DNA of 64,000 nucleotides from Sulfurimonas sp. hsl 1-7 (GTDB taxonomy: Bacteria; Campylobacterota; Campylobacteria; Campylobacterales; Sulfurimonadaceae): the NCBI RefSeq assembly GCF_030577135.1, contig NZ_JAUIRR010000003.1, forward strand, positions 186,888 through 250,887. The letters are read 5' to 3'. Within the stretch, counting starts at the first letter, position 1; each line of letters opens with the position of its first letter. Positions 1-8,244 of this stretch are shown here, one piece after another. The position numbers and the translations under genes were made by a program. The notes beneath the pieces are model-generated. The model searched no databases. It saw only the letters and a list, made by a program, of their open reading frames with translations, and was not told the DNA's origin.

Positions 1-301
1 TGACTATGAACTGGGAGTACTAAATGAAGATGCAGAATCTCCATTTGATTTTTACGAGTCTTACTCTATTTGTAAACTTCCTGTAATATATACTGTTGCA
101 AAAACTCGTCCGGAAGCTGCCGCTTTTGCTCCTTGTACAACAGTACTGTATAAAGAGAAAGGGAAAGATACAATAGTTATGGGATTCCCTGCAGTATATA
201 ACTGGCTAAGCAGCGCACATGTAACAGACGATGCAGCACACAAAGAGCTTATGAAAGCACAGCACGATTTTGAGAAAATTTTAAAAGACATTACAGAATA
301 G
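1..301 (+). CDS. DUF302-like protein, C-terminal fragment
   Basis: The reading frame is open from the window edge (codons start at base 2) to TAG at 299-301 and gives the last 99 residues of a protein whose start lies outside. The segment EAAAFAPCTTVLYKEKG, followed by a short strand and a helical C-terminus, resembles the end of DUF302 domains, where a Cys precedes a beta strand. DUF302 proteins have no agreed biochemical role. The downstream DsrE-like gene starts 9 bases after the stop in the same direction, so the two are probably co-transcribed. The family call comes from recognition of the pattern, not from a search. Confidence 0.55.
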   Translation, partial: DYELGVLNEDAESPFDFYESYSICKLPVIYTVAKTRPEAAAFAPCTTVLYKEKGKDTIVMGFPAVYNWLSSAHVTDDAAHKELMKAQHDFEKILKDITE

Positions 302-310
302 GTTGTCAAA

Positions 311-778
311 ATGAAAAAAATTATTGTTTTACTTTTTGCATTCATCACATCAATAATGGCTGATGAAGCTGTAAAAAAAGTTGTATTTGATTTTACAAGC
401 GGTGATCTAAATGTATTTGAGAAAAAGATTCTCTCAGGTATAGTGCACCAAAAAAATTATTATGAGGGGAAACTGCAAGAGCTTCAGGTTGCTGTAGTTA
501 TCCATGGAGATGCTTACAAGTTATTTGTAAAAAACTTACAAAACACTCAATATAAAAATGATGCTGCCCTAGCAGCTAAACAAAGTGAATACGCTAAAAG
601 ACTCGAATCGCTTACAGATACTTACGAAGTTGAGTTTTATATGTGTGAAGTGGGGCGTAAAGCGAAGAAGCTTGAAAAAAACGATATTTATAGCTTTATG
701 AACTATGTTCCTAACTCCACTATAGGACTTATAAACAAACAAAGCGAAGGGTATGCTTATATCCCTATCGCGCGTTAA
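311..778 (+). CDS. secreted DsrE/DsrF-like protein
   Basis: 155 residues. A Lys-Lys start and hydrophobic stretch ending near Ala17 form a signal peptide, so the product is probably periplasmic. The mature part has the DsrE-like order: VVFDFTSGD strand and loop, VVIHGDAYKLFV strand-helix, then EVEFYMCEVG with a single Cys at 112 where DsrE/TusD proteins carry their conserved Cys. Cytoplasmic DsrE proteins relay sulfur; periplasmic versions are common in sulfur-oxidising Campylobacterota but their partners are unknown. It follows the DUF302 fragment by 9 bp. Its 3' end overlaps the convergent SDR gene by 14 bp. Sulfur trafficking here is inference from family only. Confidence 0.7.
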   Translation: MKKIIVLLFAFITSIMADEAVKKVVFDFTSGDLNVFEKKILSGIVHQKNYYEGKLQELQVAVVIHGDAYKLFVKNLQNTQYKNDAALAAKQSEYAKRLESLTDTYEVEFYMCEVGRKAKKLEKNDIYSFMNYVPNSTIGLINKQSEGYAYIPIAR

Positions 779-1505
779 AAATATTTACAATAATTTGACT
801 TAAAAACGTCGGCAAAAGATTTAAAAAGCGGATAAAATAATAAAATCTACGAGGAAAAGCATACTCTGTTTTATTTCTCTGGATCGCTTTTTTTATCCTT
901 GCCACTCCCTCTTTCGTTTCCAGCAAAAACGGCATATGAAAATCATTCTTATCGGTAAGTTCACTTTTAATAAATCCAGGCAAAATATTGATCACCTTTA
1001 TCCCCATTGGGGTATACTTGTATCGCAACCCCTCAGCATAAGCGTTTAAAGCTCTTTTTGATGATGAATACACTTTAGAACTCGGCATAGAGAAAAGTGA
1101 TGCTAATGATGAGATAAATACGATCTTCCCAGATTTTTGTTTTGTAAAAATCGGTAAGAGCACTTCTAAGATTGCATGATTTGATAAAACATTTACATTG
1201 TACAGATTTTTAAACTCTTCTATTGTAGGTGTTTGTGTATGGGAATGACCTAATGAGATACCTGCATTTAAAATAACCATATCTAAAGCCGTTATGGTAC
1301 GTAGTTGCTCTTGCAGCTCTTTAAAGTGTGTTACATCGACAATAATGAGTTTTATATCTTTACATTGAGGAAGTAATTCTTGTTGGAGTTGTTGCAGTTT
1401 GTCTTCTCTTCGTGCGAGAAGTATAAGTTCGTTTTCTTCTTCTGCATACTGGCGTGCAAGTTCGGCACCTAAACCTGAACTCGCTCCAGTAATTAAAATT
1501 TTCAT
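765..1505 (-). CDS. short-chain dehydrogenase/reductase
   Basis: 246 residues with the classical SDR layout: nucleotide-binding TGASSGLG at 6-13, NAG at 80-82, catalytic Ser near 132 and the YxxxK pair Tyr146/Lys150. The C-terminal stretch after residue 215 is hydrophobic and basic (YYFIRFLNLLPTFL) and could be a membrane-associated tail. The substrate cannot be read from sequence. A TATAAT lies exactly 6 nt before the ATG, inside the end of hom, so the mRNA may be leaderless; there is no Shine-Dalgarno at usable distance. The 3' end overlaps the convergent DsrE-like gene. Confidence 0.85.
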   Translation of the reverse strand: MKILITGASSGLGAELARQYAEEENELILLARREDKLQQLQQELLPQCKDIKLIIVDVTHFKELQEQLRTITALDMVILNAGISLGHSHTQTPTIEEFKNLYNVNVLSNHAILEVLLPIFTKQKSGKIVFISSLASLFSMPSSKVYSSSKRALNAYAEGLRYKYTPMGIKVINILPGFIKSELTDKNDFHMPFLLETKEGVARIKKAIQRNKTEYAFPRRFYYFIRFLNLLPTFLSQIIVNIFNAR

Positions 1506-1511
1506 GTGTAA

Positions 1512-1517
1512 ATTATA
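1512..1517 (-). promoter_or_regulatory. -10 box of the SDR gene, leaderless geometry
   Basis: On the minus strand TATAAT is followed by six bases (TTACAC) and then the ATG at 1505. A start about 7 nt after the -10 box would place +1 at the A of the start codon. The box overlaps the hom stop codon. Confidence 0.55.
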
Positions 1518-2775
1518 CTATCCTGATCATTACAGGTTTTACATGTACAAACTCTTGTGCTTCAAGATCTTTGATCATTTTTTGCACATCTTTTTCAACA
1601 GCAATATGCGTTGAGATAAGTAGGTTTGCAGAGATGTTATCTGCAGGGCGCTGTAGAATAGTCTCAATTGAGATATTGTTATCTTCAAACAGTTTTGTAA
1701 CACGTGCAAGTACACCTGCTTTGTCACTTACGTTTATACGAAGATAATATTTTGACTCGATCTGCTCTACAGATTTAAGAGTAAGTGCTTTACCTTCCAT
1801 AGGACGGTCAAATCCAAGCATTGGACGTGATTTCCCGCTTCTTGCAATATCAATAATATTTGCAACTACCGCTGAAGCTGTAGCATCACCGCCAGCTCCC
1901 GGTCCGTAGTAAAGTGTCTCACCAACTTTATCTCCTACAACAGAGATACCGTTCATTACACCGTCGATTTTTGCAATCATCTCATCTTTTTTGATCAGAC
2001 ATGCATGTACACGAAGTTCAACTTCACTTCCTGTTTTTTTAGCAATTCCAAGAAGCTTGATCGCATACCCGAACTCTTTAGCAAAAGAGATATCATCTTG
2101 AGTAACATTCTCGATACCCTCGATCAAGATATCCTCTGGTTTTGCATCGATTCCATACGCAATTGAAGCTAAAATAAGAAGCTTGTGTGCAGCATCATAC
2201 CCGCCTACATCAAAACTCGGATCAGCTTCAGCATACCCTAACTCTTGTGACTCTTTAAGGATTGCATCATAGTCAACACCCTCGTTCGTCATCTTTGTCA
2301 TCATATAATTACAAGTACCGTTCATGATACCCATCATAGATTCTATGTGATTTGCAGAAAGACCGTCACGAAGCGCATTAATGATTGGAATACCACCCGC
2401 TACACTCGCTTCATACTCAAACGCTAAATCTTGTGCTATCTCTTGAAGTTCATATCTGTGGTAAGCTAAAAGAGCTTTATTTGCAGTTACAACCGCTTTA
2501 CCCGATTTTAGTGCGCGTTTTACAACTTCAAACGGCTCTTCAACGCCGCCCATAAGCTCTACTACAACGTCAATCTCATCATCATTAAGGACATCATCAA
2601 CGTTATCAGTCAAGATAATATCTAAACCTCTGTCTTTAGCAAGATTTTTAACAACACCGCTTTTTACAACAATGTCATGCCCTGCACGAGCTGAAATCAC
2701 ATCTGCATTGTCCTTTAAGATATTCGCTACACTAGTTCCTACAGTTCCAACACCTATGATTCCGACTTTGATCAC
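1513..2775 (-). CDS. hom: homoserine dehydrogenase
   Basis: 420 residues. It reduces aspartate-semialdehyde to homoserine with NAD(P)H, at the branch to Thr and Met. An N-terminal Rossmann motif GIIGVGTVGTSVA (5-17) is followed by the catalytic and dimerisation domain with GGIPIINALRDGL and NGTCNYMMT, and by a C-terminal ACT domain from about residue 348 (YYLRINVSDKAGVLARV), the usual place for Thr feedback. The length fits monofunctional enzymes. Its ATG overlaps the stop of alaC by 4 bp, so the two are translationally coupled; a shared promoter upstream of alaC is likely. Confidence 0.95.
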   Translation of the reverse strand: MIKVGIIGVGTVGTSVANILKDNADVISARAGHDIVVKSGVVKNLAKDRGLDIILTDNVDDVLNDDEIDVVVELMGGVEEPFEVVKRALKSGKAVVTANKALLAYHRYELQEIAQDLAFEYEASVAGGIPIINALRDGLSANHIESMMGIMNGTCNYMMTKMTNEGVDYDAILKESQELGYAEADPSFDVGGYDAAHKLLILASIAYGIDAKPEDILIEGIENVTQDDISFAKEFGYAIKLLGIAKKTGSEVELRVHACLIKKDEMIAKIDGVMNGISVVGDKVGETLYYGPGAGGDATASAVVANIIDIARSGKSRPMLGFDRPMEGKALTLKSVEQIESKYYLRINVSDKAGVLARVTKLFEDNNISIETILQRPADNISANLLISTHIAVEKDVQKMIKDLEAQEFVHVKPVMIRIV

Positions 2776-3998
2776 TTATTATCCTTACATCCATCAAACT
2801 GTTTTAAAAACTCTTTGATATTTCTTGCTGCTTGGCGAATACGGTTGTCATTTTCGATAAGTGCGATACGAACATACCCTTCACCGTACTCTCCAAAACC
2901 GATTCCCGGAGCTACCGCTACACCTGCTTCAACAAGTAAACGTTTTGAGAATTCTAAAGAGCCTAAATGTGCAGCACAATCCGGAATTTTTGCCCAGCTG
3001 AACATACTCGCTTCATTTTTCTCTATATGCCATCCTGAACGCTCAAACGCTTCTATAAGCACCTCTTGACGGTGATTATATTTTTCAGTGATATCTCTTA
3101 CACATTGCTGATCACCGTTTAGTGCTACGGTTGCCGCCACCTGAATAGGTGTAAACATACCGTAGTCTAACCACGATTTAATTTTTTGCAGTGCACCGAT
3201 AAGTTTTTTATTTCCTACAAAGAAACCTACACGCCATCCAGCCATATTGTATGATTTACTTAGTGTGAAAGATTCAACCGCTACATCTTTTGCACCCGGT
3301 ACACTCATAATTGATGGTGTTTTATAACCGTCAAAAGTGATATCACCATATGCGATATCAGAGATTACGTAAAATCTTTTCTCTTTTGCCATAGCTACAA
3401 GTCTTGCATAAAACTCCTGTGTAACTGTTGCAGTAGTCGGATTATGCGGGAAGTTTACAAGCACATATTTTGGTTTTGGAGAACTCTCTTTGAAAACTTT
3501 CTCTAAGTTCTCAAAAAATTTGTCCTCATCAAGACGATAGTGTTTGTCAAATTCAATTCCGAATTTAATAACATTTCCACCCGCTAAAATAAAAGAATAT
3601 TCATGGATAGGATATGTAGGGTCCGGAACAACTGCTACGTCACCTGGATTTGTAATCGCATACGTTAGGTGAGCATATCCCTCTTTTGAACCCATTGTAG
3701 CTACACATTCAGTCTCAGGGTCAAGTTTACAGTCGTATCTTCTTTCATACCAGTCTGCAATAGCTTGAAGTAGTTTAGGAATACCTTTTGATGTAGAGTA
3801 TCCGTGTGTTTTAGTTTTTTGGGCTGATTCTACCAGCTTTTCACGGATGTGTTCAGGCGTGTCACCGTCGGGGTTTCCCATAGAAAAGTCAATTACATCT
3901 TTTCCTGCACGGCGCTCTGCCATTTTTATCTCGTTTACCTCAGCAAACACATACTTAGGAAGTCTTTCAACTCTATTAAATTTAAACTCGTCAAACAT
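2772..3998 (-). CDS. alaC: PLP-dependent aminotransferase, AlaC/YfdZ type
   Basis: 408 residues, fold-type I class I/II aminotransferase. The pattern matches the E. coli glutamate-pyruvate aminotransferase AlaC along most of its length: FSMGNPDG near 38, THGYSTSKGIP near 64, SDIAYGD at 213 with PLP-contacting Asp214 and Tyr217, and SKSYNMAGWRVGF with the Schiff-base Lys248. AlaC makes alanine from pyruvate and glutamate; related enzymes act on Asp or LL-diaminopimelate, so exact specificity is inferred. The coupling with hom (4-bp overlap) hints at a role in the aspartate-derived pathway. A GAGGG ribosome-binding site precedes the ATG. Confidence 0.88.
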   Translation of the reverse strand: MFDEFKFNRVERLPKYVFAEVNEIKMAERRAGKDVIDFSMGNPDGDTPEHIREKLVESAQKTKTHGYSTSKGIPKLLQAIADWYERRYDCKLDPETECVATMGSKEGYAHLTYAITNPGDVAVVPDPTYPIHEYSFILAGGNVIKFGIEFDKHYRLDEDKFFENLEKVFKESSPKPKYVLVNFPHNPTTATVTQEFYARLVAMAKEKRFYVISDIAYGDITFDGYKTPSIMSVPGAKDVAVESFTLSKSYNMAGWRVGFFVGNKKLIGALQKIKSWLDYGMFTPIQVAATVALNGDQQCVRDITEKYNHRQEVLIEAFERSGWHIEKNEASMFSWAKIPDCAAHLGSLEFSKRLLVEAGVAVAPGIGFGEYGEGYVRIALIENDNRIRQAARNIKEFLKQFDGCKDNK

Positions 3999-4026
3999 TT
4001 TAATGCCCTCTAAAAATATTGACGAT

Positions 4027-4034
4027 ATTTTAGC
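4027..4034 (-). promoter_or_regulatory. extended -10 promoter of alaC-hom
   Basis: The minus strand reads TGCTAAAAT, an extended -10 box, about 28 nt before the alaC ATG, leaving room for a leader with GAGGG. The box sits in a short AT-rich inverted repeat (arms 4010-4019 and 4025-4033), which might also slow transcription coming from the upstream operon. Confidence 0.5.
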
Positions 4035-4049
4035 AAAATTTGTTTAGAA

Positions 4050-4904
4050 TTATCTTGAGCCTTTTGGGTAAAAGATCAATTCGTCTTTGATATTTTTCAA
4101 AGTATAAAGATCTGAGATTTTCATATAGTTTGCATTTTTAGGAATTTCTAAATAAAGTCCCTTATATATTGTCTCTTTTTTGATCACTTTTAAAAGGTGT
4201 AAAGAGCTGTCATAATACGCAATATACGGGTACCAGTGGTTTCTTGAACTACTTTGTACGTCTAATGTTTTAATCTTTGAAACATCAAACCAATGTTCAT
4301 ATAATGAACGTTTGCGAACTGTTTGTTTCCCGTTTTCTAATTGTTCTACATTTAATTTAGCATGTGAAATATCTATAAGATAAGACCACTCTTTTGCATT
4401 GTCTCTTTGAATATCTACAATCTCGCATAGTTTTTTCTTTAATTCTTTTTGCAATAGTAAAGGATCAGTTGCATATTCAGATGTTAGATTTATACTCCAA
4501 ATAAACTCCGAAGCATCTCTTGTAGAAGCTACAGTAACATATTTGTAGTAGCCTAAAGAGCTTAAAGTATCGCCGATAATCTTTACAAAAAAGATCGGTG
4601 AACCGTTTGTTCTAAAGTTGAGTCTTATCTCTTGGGGAGTCTCGAAAAACAGGTTTAATAAACCGTTATCTTGCAGTGTCTGAATCACTTTTACCGAATC
4701 AACCCTGTCATTTTTAAAATAAGCACTTTTTGGGTCAAATACGGCATTGATAAAGTCTAGGTTTTGTTTATACGTCGCCTCAGATACAAACCCTTGTATT
4801 TTTGCACTTAAAAGTTCTGCAGGAGTAGCGATAGTTTTATCACCCGCCTCTTGGGCATATAAATTACCTAGAAAAAGAAAAACTAAAAGAAGATTTTTTA
4901 CCAT
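4050..4904 (-). CDS. conserved secreted protein of unknown function
   Basis: 284 residues. A signal peptide (VKNLLLVFLFLGNLYA, cut near residue 17) makes this periplasmic or membrane-attached. I recognise no domain. The N-terminal half contains helices with LLSAKIQGFVSE and a segment IRLNFRTNGSPIFFVKIIGDTLSSLGYYKYV that looks alpha/beta; the C-terminal half is strand-rich with many Trp and Tyr. It overlaps the upstream RodZ-like gene by 7 bp, so the two are coupled and their products probably work at the same membrane. Homologues seem restricted to Campylobacterota as far as I can recall; this is not searched. Confidence 0.75.
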   Translation of the reverse strand: MVKNLLLVFLFLGNLYAQEAGDKTIATPAELLSAKIQGFVSEATYKQNLDFINAVFDPKSAYFKNDRVDSVKVIQTLQDNGLLNLFFETPQEIRLNFRTNGSPIFFVKIIGDTLSSLGYYKYVTVASTRDASEFIWSINLTSEYATDPLLLQKELKKKLCEIVDIQRDNAKEWSYLIDISHAKLNVEQLENGKQTVRKRSLYEHWFDVSKIKTLDVQSSSRNHWYPYIAYYDSSLHLLKVIKKETIYKGLYLEIPKNANYMKISDLYTLKNIKDELIFYPKGSR

Positions 4905-5701
4905 ACATATCCTCTGTTAAATCTTTTAAACTCTTCAAGAGTTATAGGTTTAAAATCTCCGTCTTTATAAACAAACTTGAGGCCTTTCTCAGATTTATAA
5001 CTATACTCTTTTCCATTGATCTCAAAATCAACATAGCCGTGTCCAAGAGTGATCAACCAATCTGTAGCAGGATCAAGACTAAACTCTTTTTTGAAAACAG
5101 TTTGATGCTTTTTATTTGTATCAAGTTCGATGTAGCCTATCCAAAGTTTTCTCTGTGTCTTAATTACAAACGATTTTTCAACAACCTCTTCTTGAGGAAC
5201 AACTTCTTCTTGAAGGTTTATCTCCTGTGCAGTTGTATTTGTTTCTACGACACTGTCATTGTTTTCCTGAACGTCTGAATTGTTTACCTCTTCAACAACT
5301 TTCTCTTTAACTTTTTGGATAATTTCATTCTCATTAACAACAGGTTTTGCCATCTCTTTTGAATCAGCGTAGAATGTAAATAAAAATACTAGAAAAACTA
5401 CAACAGCAATAATAATATAGAGTGCTTTATGACTTTTTTTAGGCTGTATCTGCACGAAGATACTATCATCTTCGCTTACCTCTCTCTCACCTTCAAAGTA
5501 AGCTATCCCTTTTAATTTCACAGAGTTCAGATCAAGATTGTACTCACGTTCTAATATTGATATAAAACCTGTAAATTGTATTTTATTAAGACCGTCATAA
5601 CTCTCATGTAAAATAGCTTGAACATGTCCTGCCGGAATATGGGTTTTTTCATAAATCGCTTGGGCACCTATCGCACGTAGTTTTGCTAAACCTTCATTCA
5701 T
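4898..5701 (-). CDS. RodZ-like single-pass membrane protein
   Basis: 267 residues in three parts: an N-terminal cytoplasmic helical domain (1-60, IYEKTHIPAGHVQAIL and FTGFISILEREY) with the spacing of the HTH_25 domain of RodZ; one membrane helix at about 92-110 (YIIIAVVVFLVFLFTFYA); then an acidic Val/Glu-rich linker and a C-terminal beta-rich domain with LWIGYIELDT and GHGYVDFEING. This topology matches RodZ-type cell-shape proteins, but sequence similarity looks low and the assignment is tentative. It overlaps rlmB (8 bp) and the downstream secreted-protein gene (7 bp), forming a tight operon. Confidence 0.6.
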   Translation of the reverse strand: MNEGLAKLRAIGAQAIYEKTHIPAGHVQAILHESYDGLNKIQFTGFISILEREYNLDLNSVKLKGIAYFEGEREVSEDDSIFVQIQPKKSHKALYIIIAVVVFLVFLFTFYADSKEMAKPVVNENEIIQKVKEKVVEEVNNSDVQENNDSVVETNTTAQEINLQEEVVPQEEVVEKSFVIKTQRKLWIGYIELDTNKKHQTVFKKEFSLDPATDWLITLGHGYVDFEINGKEYSYKSEKGLKFVYKDGDFKPITLEEFKRFNRGYVW

Positions 5702-6377
5702 ATCTCATCCTATCCATTAAAATAGCACCTGCCACACTCACATTTAAAGAATCAAAATCGTGTGACATCTTAATACTCACAACATTATCAAGTTTTGAAG
5801 AAACTCTGCCGCTGAGACCTTCCCCCTCACTCCCTAATACCAATACTCTTTTTTTAGTGATCTTAGCATCACGAATGTCAATACCACCCATATCTGCACC
5901 ATAAGTACTGAAACCGGACATTTTTAGATCATTGAGTACATTATGAATATTATGCTCGATTGCAAAAGGGATATCAACTAACGCCCCCGTACTAGTACGT
6001 AATATAGGTTCAATCGGTAGTTTTTTTACTCCGCAAGCAACTATGGCATCAACGCCTAGAGCATATGCACTACGTATAATCGAACCAATATTACCGATAT
6101 CGGTAAGTCCTGCTAAAACAACGATAAAATCTTTATCAAGGAATGTTTTATAATCATGAAGTTGGTAGTCTTCAACTTCAGCCAAAAAGCCCTGATGATT
6201 TGCATTTTTGCTCATCTTTACAGCAGCTTCGTTCGGAATTCTTTTTATTTCGAATCCCATTTTCATAAGTCTTGAATACTCTTTTTTGTCAAGTTCACGT
6301 GCAAGATAAAGTGTCTTAATCTTGTGTGGATAATGATCGATAAGATAGTATATTGGTTGTTTTGCATAAATTAACAT
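5694..6377 (-). CDS. rlmB: TrmH/SpoU-family rRNA 2'-O-methyltransferase
   Basis: 227 residues. SPOUT (trefoil-knot) methyltransferase using SAM. An N-terminal substrate-binding region with HQG (61-63) precedes the three SpoU motifs: GNIGSIIRSAYALG (95-108, catalytic-type Arg102), VLGSEGEGL (180-188) and SLNVSVAGAIL (210-220). RlmB modifies G2251 of 23S rRNA; other TrmH members act on tRNA, so the target is inferred. The -10 box lies 6 nt before the ATG and no Shine-Dalgarno is visible, so the mRNA is probably leaderless. The coupled RodZ-like and secreted-protein genes follow. Confidence 0.85.
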   Translation of the reverse strand: MLIYAKQPIYYLIDHYPHKIKTLYLARELDKKEYSRLMKMGFEIKRIPNEAAVKMSKNANHQGFLAEVEDYQLHDYKTFLDKDFIVVLAGLTDIGNIGSIIRSAYALGVDAIVACGVKKLPIEPILRTSTGALVDIPFAIEHNIHNVLNDLKMSGFSTYGADMGGIDIRDAKITKKRVLVLGSEGEGLSGRVSSKLDNVVSIKMSHDFDSLNVSVAGAILMDRMRYE

Positions 6378-6383
6378 GGGGGT

Positions 6384-6389
6384 ATTTTA
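6384..6389 (-). promoter_or_regulatory. -10 box of rlmB, leaderless geometry
   Basis: The minus strand reads TTTTGCTAAAAT, then six bases (ACCCCC), then ATG at 6377. The TGC before the hexamer makes this an extended -10. A start codon 6 nt after the box leaves no room for a ribosome-binding site. Confidence 0.6.
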
Positions 6390-6439
6390 GCAAAACTTTT
6401 TTAATTAGTGTTAATATTTAAGAGTTCTAGTGAAATTAA

Positions 6440-7255
6440 TTAACTTTGCATCAATCTTTGGTAGCAGGCTTTTGTATTTTCACCTGTAATTTTGGCTATA
6501 AGTTTTGCCTGCACTTTTTTTGGAAGGTCTAATTCAAGGATATCTTTTTGGGTAATTGCAGAGCTGTTTTGTTTTTCACCCGCTTTGATTACGACAACCC
6601 ACTCCCCTTTAAAATTTCCGTCTAATGTTTTTAAAATTTCACTTGCCGTTCCGCGTAAATATCTTTGAAATTTTTTACTCAGCTCTTTGGCTATAAAAAG
6701 CTCCCTCGCAGGCTCACTCTCTGCGATCTCTTTTAGGAGTTTCTCTATCCTGTGAGGTGATTCGTATAAAATAGTCGTATAGCCGTTATGAAGCGCTTCA
6801 TTCAGACCCGCTGCACGTGATGCACCTTTATGGTCTAAGAAACCTAAAAACAGCATCTGTGTCTCTACAAATCCACTCGCGACAAAAGCAGTAAGAACTG
6901 CATTTGCTCCCGGCAGTATGTCATATGAAACAGAGTTTTTTATACAGTAATCTACCAGTACCTGCCCAGGATCACTAATGCCGGGCATCCCTGCATCACT
7001 TACATAGACAACATTTTGCTCAAAAAAAGATGGTTCTAGTTTTTCAACAAAAGATTGTTCATTGTGGGAATGTAAAGAGATAAACTCCTGTGTTTTGTCA
7101 AACTGAGTATTGTAACGCTCTTTTAAAATGTGGATAAGTTTTTTTGTAACGCGAGTATCTTCGCAAAGAAGGATGTCGGCTTCACTTAAAGCTTCAATCG
7201 CTCTAAGTGATATATCGCCAATGTTTCCAATCGGAGTTGGAACAAGTGTTAACAA
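6440..7255 (-). CDS. rsmI: 16S rRNA (cytidine1402-2'-O)-methyltransferase
   Basis: 271 residues, tetrapyrrole-methylase fold. Diagnostic motifs are VPTPIGNIGDISLRA near the N-terminus, LLCEDTRVTKKL, and VSDAGMPGISDPG with the SAM-binding loop. RsmI adds a 2'-O-methyl to C1402 in the decoding centre. The start appears to be TTG at 7255, giving LTLVPTPIGN directly as in other members; no in-frame ATG lies upstream before the rpmE stop. It follows rpmE by 13 bp in the same direction and is likely co-transcribed with it. Confidence 0.93.
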   Translation of the reverse strand: MLTLVPTPIGNIGDISLRAIEALSEADILLCEDTRVTKKLIHILKERYNTQFDKTQEFISLHSHNEQSFVEKLEPSFFEQNVVYVSDAGMPGISDPGQVLVDYCIKNSVSYDILPGANAVLTAFVASGFVETQMLFLGFLDHKGASRAAGLNEALHNGYTTILYESPHRIEKLLKEIAESEPARELFIAKELSKKFQRYLRGTASEILKTLDGNFKGEWVVVIKAGEKQNSSAITQKDILELDLPKKVQAKLIAKITGENTKACYQRLMQS

Positions 7256-7268
7256 GATATTTTCTTGA

Positions 7269-7466
7269 TTATTTTTTGTATTTTGCGTTGAATTTTTCGA
7301 TACGACCAGCAGTATCTACATTACGCTCAGAACCTGTGAAGAATGGGTGACATTCATTACAAATATCAATTCTCATCTCTGGTTTTTGAGATTTTGTAAC
7401 AAAGCTGTTACCACAAGCACAACTAACTGTACAGTCAACTAATTCTGGGTGAAGATTTTTTTTCAT
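7269..7466 (-). CDS. rpmE: 50S ribosomal protein L31, zinc type
   Basis: 65 residues, the normal L31 length. Cys16, Cys18, Cys36 and Cys39 (CAC and CNEC) form the zinc site of the C+ form; His40 follows. The order KKNLHPE, then [13 protein letters not shown] and the basic tail FNAKYKK, is typical. An AAAAGG ribosome-binding site sits 8 nt before the ATG. rsmI follows by 13 bp. About 106 bp separate it from the upstream rsmE gene, so it likely has its own promoter. Zn-dependent L31 is the form replaced under zinc starvation in some bacteria; no such paralogue is in this window. Confidence 0.97.
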   Translation of the reverse strand: MKKNLHPELVDCTVSCACGNSFVTKSQKPEMRIDICNECHPFFTGSERNVDTAGRIEKFNAKYKK

Positions 7467-7572
7467 CTAATTTGCCTTTTACTATTCGTCAAAGTACGAA
7501 CAGTTATATATTTTTTAAATCCGTATGGGGGCGGATTTTTGGAAATGGGATTATACCAAAAAATCAAAAATA

Positions 7573-8244
7573 TTACAATAGTATCTTTGAAGCAACAGCC
7601 AGGGCCGCACTCTCAGAACGCAATACTAACGGAGTATCGAGTCTAAACACTTCATATGTGCTTAAAAACTCTCTCTCCTCTTTGGAAAAACCACCTTCAC
7701 AACCGATAAGTACAGTAGAAAAGTCGGCATCGTCTTCTAAAACATTATCGCAAAAATCAAACACTTTCGTATCTGGATTCTCACTCAAAAACTCTTGAAG
7801 ATTTTTTGCCGTTGCAAACTCCATAAAATCACTTCTGCCGCATTGTTGATTGGAAGCTTCTATAATTCTTTCGTAACGGTTAAAGTCAGCCTTGAAGTTT
7901 TTTTGGCTTCTATCACAGTAGATAAAAGTGATCTTCTCCACCCCAATCTCGTTTAAACTCGGAAGTACCTTCTCAACTGATTTAGAATCGATTACACACC
8001 ATCCGATATGCAACTCTTTTTTCGCTTTTACTTCATTAATCTCTTCACCGAGATATGCCACTTCAAGTGAGCGCGGGTCAACTGAAACAACTTTATAGAT
8101 GTAAAGCATTTCAGGAGCCTCTTTTCGCCTGAATCCAAGTGTATCACCCTCTTTATGACGGCGCACTTTTACAAGATACTTGTGTAACTCACCCTTGATC
8201 GTAAAACGCTCTTTTCCCGCATTCTCTTCATATATAAAAATCAT
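7573..8244 (-). CDS. rsmE: 16S rRNA (uracil1498-N3)-methyltransferase
   Basis: 223 residues from the ATG at 8244. This start overlaps the stop of the upstream membrane-protein gene in an ATGA junction and gives the family-typical N-terminus MIFIYEE; an ORF start 18 nt further upstream is less likely. SPOUT fold with N-terminal PUA-like domain (HKYLVKVRRHKEGD). Conserved signatures are NQQCGRS, IGCEGGFSKEE and LRSESAALA near the C-terminus, which bind SAM. RsmE methylates U1498 in the ribosomal A-site region. It is the last gene of a run with queD and a membrane protein. Confidence 0.93.
   Translation of the reverse strand: MIFIYEENAGKERFTIKGELHKYLVKVRRHKEGDTLGFRRKEAPEMLYIYKVVSVDPRSLEVAYLGEEINEVKAKKELHIGWCVIDSKSVEKVLPSLNEIGVEKITFIYCDRSQKNFKADFNRYERIIEASNQQCGRSDFMEFATAKNLQEFLSENPDTKVFDFCDNVLEDDADFSTVLIGCEGGFSKEEREFLSTYEVFRLDTPLVLRSESAALAVASKILL

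Noticed and set aside
765-778. 3' overlap of convergent DsrE-like and SDR genes as an antisense switch
   Set aside because: Short convergent overlaps occur several times here (also 32434-32442, 45103-45106, 36153-36156) and look like ordinary compaction.
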